In this document: positions 7,448-10,574 of the stretch, in pieces
Numbering within the stretch: position 1 is the first letter of the stretch
Layout: each line of letters opens with the position of its first letter
Assembly (NCBI GenBank): GCA_007123425.1
Contig: SKLC01000334.1
Location: forward strand, 1-10,574
Length of the DNA: 10,574 nt
Direction of reading: 5' to 3'
DNA from: Nitriliruptoraceae bacterium
Lineage (GTDB): Bacteria > Actinomycetota > Nitriliruptoria > Nitriliruptorales > Nitriliruptoraceae
Position numbers and translations under genes: made by a program
The notes under the pieces: generated by a model
What the model was told of the DNA's origin: nothing
Databases searched by the model: none
The model's input: the letters and a program-made list of their open reading frames with translations, nothing else

Positions 7448-7737
7448 CCACGGCGTCACCCCCGTGGCGATCCCGCACCGCGCTGGCCCCTCCAGAATCA
7501 GGGCGGCGACCGCCGACACCCCTGGAGGGCGGTCGCAGGGTCGGCCGCCCGCGTCCGGTCGGACGTTGACCTCTAGCACCTCCGGACGGACCGCCGCGAT
7601 CGTTGGTCGTGGTCAGGTGATCGCGATGGGCGGCATCTGGCGTCAGATGAAAGCATCTGCGGCGCCAAGACGGGCGCGACGACGAAGCGTTGGGATGGCT
7701 CCTTGCACCCGTCACGCACTCGAGGACAAGGACTCCA
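7448..7737. other. Non-coding stretch with nested inverted repeats
   Basis: No gene is supported here. After about 15 bases of thioesterase 3'-flank similarity there is a nested structure: CCCTCCAG (7488-7495) pairs with CTGGAGGG (7522-7529), and inside it GGCGG (7502-7506) pairs with CCGCC (7510-7514). Further right, the heptamer GCATCTG occurs as direct repeats at 7633 and 7653, exactly 20 bases apart, with its inverted form CAGATG (7644-7649) between them. The promoter of the gene at 7738 should be here, but I cannot pick a convincing -35/-10 pair. Confidence 0.5.
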
Positions 7738-8673
7738 ATGTCGCGCTCACCAGAACCACCCGCATCACCAGCCATGCCCGCCCTCACGCTGGCGCTCGCC
7801 GTCATCGCGACGGCAGCGGTCACCGCACTCGCCTTCACCCTCCTCGGCGACCGGGCCCTCGTCGGGACACCGACGCAGGCAGCTGCAGCGGGTGACGTCG
7901 AGACCGTCGATGCCGGCTCAGCGGGAACCGAATGCGACCCCGAGTTGTTGGATCGGCTCTTCGCCCTGGCCACTGACCGCGACGCCGCGGATCAGGAGCT
8001 GATCGAAGCACTCATCGCCGAACGGGGGGCCGGAGATCAGGAACTGATCGACGAGGTGCTCGCTCTGGTCGAGAAGCAGAGCAACGCGGCCGGTCCGGCA
8101 TCTGGCCCGCCGAGCAGTGGCGGCACCGGGGACGGTGCGGCCGACGCGGCGGCCTCCGGCGACGATGCTGCGGCTGCGGCGGCCCATGCCGGGAACCAGG
8201 CTGCGGCCGCGGCGGGCAACGACGCCGCGTCGTCTTCCGGGCCGCGCAGCTCGGCGTCGAGTGCTGCAGACGCGGATGCCGACGCCGACGCGGACGCGGA
8301 CGCTGATTCGGACGCCGATGCCGATGCCGACGCGGACGCTGATTCGGACGCCGATGCCGACGCCGACGCTGATTCGGACGCCGATGCTGACGCGGACTCG
8401 GACGCCGACTCCGATGCGGATTCGGACGCCGATGCTGACGCGGACGCGGACGGCGGCAACGCCACGAACGAGAACCACATCGACATCCACAACACCATCA
8501 ACAACGTTGTCGGTGATGGCTCGTCGGCCGGGGACACCACAACCCACGAGACGGACGAGGAGACAGACGGCGCGGACACCGAGGAAGAGGTGAACGACGC
8601 GGATGGCTCCGTCGACGACGCTGCCGGCGAGGAGACGGAAGGCAGCGAGGATGAGGAGACCGAGGAGGTCTGA
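7738..8673 (+). CDS. Membrane-anchored or secreted Asp-Ala/Asp-Ser repeat stalk protein
   Basis: I do not recognise a family for this 311-residue protein. The ATG at 7738 is preferred over an in-frame upstream codon because AAGGA lies five bases before it and a hydrophobic segment (about 14-37) follows, acting as a signal anchor or signal peptide. Residues 68-112 are probably helical and contain a duplicated DQELI motif (85-89 and 100-104). An Ala/Gly/Ser-rich spacer (about 116-177) leads to an uninterrupted Asp-Ala/Asp-Ser dipeptide repeat (178-238), then a short Asn-rich motif, NHIDIHNTINNVV (246-258), and a very acidic Glu/Asp/Thr tail. No LPxTG sorting signal or C-terminal anchor is seen. 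The repeat recalls Ser-Asp stalks of Gram-positive surface proteins in composition only. A strong hairpin follows the stop. Extracellular stalk or cation-binding roles are inferences. Confidence 0.75.
   Translation: MSRSPEPPASPAMPALTLALAVIATAAVTALAFTLLGDRALVGTPTQAAAAGDVETVDAGSAGTECDPELLDRLFALATDRDAADQELIEALIAERGAGDQELIDEVLALVEKQSNAAGPASGPPSSGGTGDGAADAAASGDDAAAAAAHAGNQAAAAAGNDAASSSGPRSSASSAADADADADADADADSDADADADADADSDADADADADSDADADADSDADSDADSDADADADADGGNATNENHIDIHNTINNVVGDGSSAGDTTTHETDEETDGADTEEEVNDADGSVDDAAGEETEGSEDEETEEV
8269..8451 (+). repeat. Asp-Ala/Asp-Ser coding tandem repeat (hexanucleotide-based)
   Basis: A 183-base tract of GAY-GCN/GAY-TCN codons encodes 61 residues of (DA)n with periodic DS. 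Serines come after 6, 5, 4, 3, 1 and 1 DA units, giving blocks of 42, 36, 30, 24, 12 and 12 bases, followed by four DA units and a final Asp. The block end GCTGATTCG recurs at 8302, 8338 and 8368, so neighbouring blocks share nucleotide sequence, consistent with growth by slippage or unequal recombination in multiples of six. Confidence 0.95.
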
Positions 8674-8696
8674 GCTCCACTCGCGCTGACGCGGAT

Positions 8697-8727
8697 GTCG
8701 GGCCCGGGGGATGCCCCCGGGCCCGAC
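8697..8727 (+). terminator. Strong hairpin after the Asp-Ala repeat gene
   Basis: GTCGGGCCCGGGGG (8697-8710) pairs perfectly with CCCCCGGGCCCGAC (8714-8727), a 14-bp all-perfect stem with the loop ATG, 23 bases after the stop of the repeat gene. It lacks a T-run. A 12-base palindrome, ACCTGCGCAGGT (8726-8737), overlaps its right end. Confidence 0.7.
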
Positions 8728-8790
8728 CTGCGCAGGTGGCCGTCGCGTCGATGACGGGACCCGGGCCAAGGCGCTCCCGCGAGCCGGCCC

Positions 8791-8811
8791 CCGCCTGCGC
8801 GGCGCAGGCGG
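8791..8811 (-). terminator. Hairpin downstream of the LysR gene
   Basis: CCGCCTGCGC (8791-8800) and GCGCAGGCGG (8802-8811) are perfectly complementary about one central base, so a stem of eight or nine base pairs with a small loop is likely. It lies about 45 bases past the stop of the minus-strand LysR gene and, with the hairpin at 8697-8727, separates two convergent genes. Confidence 0.5.
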
Positions 8812-8856
8812 CCCCGAGCGTCGTTCGCAGCGTCGGCATCTCCCTCGAGGACGAGC

Positions 8857-9759
8857 TCACCGCCCGATGCCGTCGGCTGCGCTCAGCAGGGCCTCACGCA
8901 GCCGCCGCATGTTGAGCCGCTCGCCACTGCCACGCCGAACGCAGGTGACGATGCGGCGTGTGGGCAGCGGCTCGTCAGCGAGTGGCAGGTGGCGGACCGG
9001 CTGGGAGGCGTCGACGGCCAGGCGTGGCATCAGGGCGACGCCCAGACCGCAGCCGATCAACGCGAGGTAGGCGGACCAGTCCAGAGCCCGGTGGACGAAC
9101 GTGGGCGCGATGCCAGCCTGCGCGCAGGCGAGAAGCTCGATCTGGTGGAAGGAGCCGCCGGGCGGCCCACCGATCCAGGGCTGCTCGGCGGCCTCGGCCA
9201 GCGCGATCGGGGCGCTCCACTCGGCGAGCGGGTGGGTCGGGGACACCACGAGCTGCAGGGGGTCGTCGAAGAGCTTGTGCTGTTCGAACCGGGGGTCGGC
9301 CGTGGCCGGGGTGGCGGGGCTCACCTCGAGCACCGCGAGATCGATCTCGCCCACGAGCAGCAGGTCGAGGCTCTCCGCTGGATCGGCCTGGACCACCTCC
9401 AGGGCGAGGCCGTGCCGATGCAGGTGGTGCACCACCTCGGGCAACAGCGCGGCGAGCACGCTCGGGAAGGCCGACAGCCGTAGAGGCCCCCGACCACCTT
9501 CGCGGTGGGCGTCGAGGTCGGCCTGAGCCCGTTCCCAGTCGGACCACAGCTGGTCCGCGTGCTCGAGCACCACGCGGGCGGCCGGGGTCAATCGCACGCG
9601 GCGTCCCTCGGGAACCAGCAGCTCCACGTCGAGGTCGCGCGCGAGCGAGCGCAGCTGCTGTGAGGCCGCCGAGGGCGTCAGATGCAGGGCGTGGGCCGCG
9701 GCCGTGACCGTGCCGTGCTGACGCAGCATGCGAAGTACGTGCAGTCGCCCATCGATCAT
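8857..9759 (-). CDS. LysR-family transcriptional regulator
   Basis: A 300-residue LysR-type regulator of normal length. The N-terminal winged helix-turn-helix is clear: MIDGRLHVLRMLRQHGTVTAAA, then LHLTPSAASQQLRSLARDL (about 26-44) and the wing EGRRVRLTPAARV. A linker helix (VVLEHADQLWSDWERAQADL) leads to the two-lobed effector-binding domain (about 90-290) with RLSAFPSVLAALLPEV, DLAVLE and GCGLGVALMPRLAV. The ATG at 9759 has no Shine-Dalgarno sequence but lies six bases after a -10-like TAGTAT, so the mRNA is probably leaderless. It is divergent from a dioxygenase gene, its most likely target along with itself, by analogy with many LysR pairs. The effector is unknown. A decayed copy of two parts of this gene lies at 7109-7285. 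Confidence 0.93.
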   Translation of the reverse strand: MIDGRLHVLRMLRQHGTVTAAAHALHLTPSAASQQLRSLARDLDVELLVPEGRRVRLTPAARVVLEHADQLWSDWERAQADLDAHREGGRGPLRLSAFPSVLAALLPEVVHHLHRHGLALEVVQADPAESLDLLLVGEIDLAVLEVSPATPATADPRFEQHKLFDDPLQLVVSPTHPLAEWSAPIALAEAAEQPWIGGPPGGSFHQIELLACAQAGIAPTFVHRALDWSAYLALIGCGLGVALMPRLAVDASQPVRHLPLADEPLPTRRIVTCVRRGSGERLNMRRLREALLSAADGIGR

Positions 9760-9882
9760 GCAGTAATACTACAAGGCTTGAATAAGAAATTATCGATGGA
9801 CTGCACGTTCTCCATGGGGGACCGTGGGCGAGAAGCGGTCGGCCGACGAGCCGACCCGAGCGTCCCACCACAAGGAGCATCG
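9760..9882. promoter_or_regulatory. AT-rich divergent promoter and operator region
   Basis: The 123 bases between the divergent LysR and dioxygenase genes hold an AT-rich block (about 9761-9795) that stands out from the GC-rich surroundings. On the minus strand, TAGTAT (9771-9766) ends six bases before the LysR ATG, a leaderless -10 position. Two overlapping dyads, CAAG-G-CTTG (9772-9780) and CTT-GAAT-AAG (9777-9786), are candidate LysR binding sites upstream of that -10. AAGGAG (9872-9877) is the ribosome site of the dioxygenase gene. A plus-strand promoter could not be assigned with confidence. Confidence 0.55.
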
Positions 9883-10574
9883 ATGACCACCGCGACCCGT
9901 GCCCTCACCCGCGAGCAGGTCGACGCCTTCGAGCGTGACGGCTGCCTGGTCGGCCTGCCGGCCTTCAGCGAGGTAGAGGCAGCCGAGTGGGCCCGGGCGG
10001 TCCGCGCCCTCTGCGACACGGGGATCCCGGAACATCCGGCCCCCTGGAACCAGAAGGCGCACCTGCTGCTGCCCGTCCTCGACGAGATCGTCCGCGACCC
10101 GCGGCTGACCGACCGCGTCGCCGACATCCTCGGCCCGGACCTCCTGGCGCTCAGCGCTGACCTCTTCGTCAAGCCGCCCCGGTCGAGCGGGCGCATCACC
10201 TGGCACCAGGACGTCAACTACCTGGACCTCGAGCCGTTCGACATGCTCACGGCCTGGGTCGCCCTCACCCCGGCGACGCCGGACAACGGCGGGATGCAGT
10301 ACGGCCGCGGCGGGCACCGTGGCCGGCTCGAGCATGTCGAGCACCCCGACGAGACCAACATCCTCTCCCGGGGACAGGAGCTGGCGGTCGAGGTCGCCGA
10401 CGAGGACATCCTCGAGGTCACGCTGCGACCAGGCGAGGTCTCCTTCCACCACGCGCTGACCCCGCACGCATCCGGGCCCAACACCACCGACGGGTACCGC
10501 ATCGGCTTCGCGATCCGCTACGCCTCGACGTCCGTCGCCCAGCAGGGAGGCCCGACGATCTCGGCCAGGCTCGC
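9883..10574 (+). CDS. Phytanoyl-CoA dioxygenase (PhyH) family oxygenase, C-terminus cut by window edge
   Basis: The frame is open from the ATG at 9883 (AAGGAG five bases upstream) through 230 codons to the window edge. It matches the PhyH family of Fe(II)/2-oxoglutarate-dependent oxygenases. The start is typical (LTREQVDAFERDGCLVGL). The iron ligands are WHQD (His108, Asp110) and a distal His195 in LTPHASGPN; Arg206 in YRIGFAIRY is the expected 2-oxoglutarate-binding Arg. NGGMQYGRGGHRGRL is the usual family segment between them. Because Asp110 is present, a hydroxylase-type reaction is more likely than the halogenase type, in which this position is Ala or Gly. Known substrates of the family range widely (phytanoyl-CoA, ectoine, secondary metabolites), so none is assigned. 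It is probably controlled by the divergent LysR gene. The last several dozen residues are probably missing. Confidence 0.9.
   Translation, partial: MTTATRALTREQVDAFERDGCLVGLPAFSEVEAAEWARAVRALCDTGIPEHPAPWNQKAHLLLPVLDEIVRDPRLTDRVADILGPDLLALSADLFVKPPRSSGRITWHQDVNYLDLEPFDMLTAWVALTPATPDNGGMQYGRGGHRGRLEHVEHPDETNILSRGQELAVEVADEDILEVTLRPGEVSFHHALTPHASGPNTTDGYRIGFAIRYASTSVAQQGGPTISARL

Noticed and set aside
7109..7463. Mosaic region as an insertion sequence or recombination target
   Set aside because: No transposase-like frame, terminal inverted repeats or target duplications are seen; every recognisable piece comes from the LysR or thioesterase genes.
8269..8451. Repeat tract as a CRISPR array
   Set aside because: The units are 6-base coding repeats with no spacers, inside an open frame.
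7918..8769. Minus-strand frames through the Asp-Ala repeat (Val-Gly-Ile-Arg or Ser-Ala repeats)
   Set aside because: The hexanucleotide repeat opens several frames. Only the plus-strand frame has a ribosome site, a membrane segment and non-repetitive flanking protein sequence.

Overview
The window is GC-rich throughout, with strongly G/C-biased third codon positions, GTG and TTG starts, and at least two starts that look leaderless. Together with a secreted protein carrying cell-wall-binding repeat 2 (CWB2) modules, this suggests a high-GC actinobacterium. A deep-branching group such as the Nitriliruptoria is possible, but that placement is an inference.

Left part (1-2408, all minus strand). 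A copper-handling cluster reads leftwards: a SCO1/SenC copper chaperone, a PCuAC-type periplasmic copper chaperone lipoprotein with an unusually enlarged Met/His/Asp-rich loop, and the start of a membrane protein that leaves the window, possibly CopD-like. These would act outside the membrane in copper delivery, most likely to cytochrome c oxidase. Upstream of them, also on the minus strand, is a single-domain universal stress protein of the nucleotide-binding type.

Middle part (2577-7104, plus strand). A two-hotdog acyl-CoA thioesterase is followed, behind its own sigma70-like promoter, by a 1124-residue secreted protein. That protein has a signal peptide, three CWB2 repeats, a gingipain-type propeptide region, a C25 cysteine peptidase domain with a His/Cys pair at gingipain spacing, and a C-terminal beta-rich tail. 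A long perfect hairpin ends the unit.

Scar region (7109-7463). This is a mosaic of broken gene pieces: the C-terminal end and an N-terminal piece of a LysR regulator (minus strand), fused directly to the C-terminal end and 3' flank of the thioesterase (plus strand). Intact versions of both genes lie in this same window, on opposite sides of the scar and in the same orientation. This is the pattern expected at a tandem-duplication junction, although the three pieces differ in how far they have diverged.

Right part (7738-10574). A single-pass membrane or secreted protein carries a 61-residue Asp-Ala/Asp-Ser stalk whose serines are spaced in a decreasing series, followed by an acidic tail. Hairpins then separate it from a convergent, probably leaderless LysR regulator. 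The regulator is transcribed divergently from a phytanoyl-CoA dioxygenase-family Fe(II)/2-oxoglutarate enzyme that runs off the right edge. An AT-rich promoter/operator block lies between the two.
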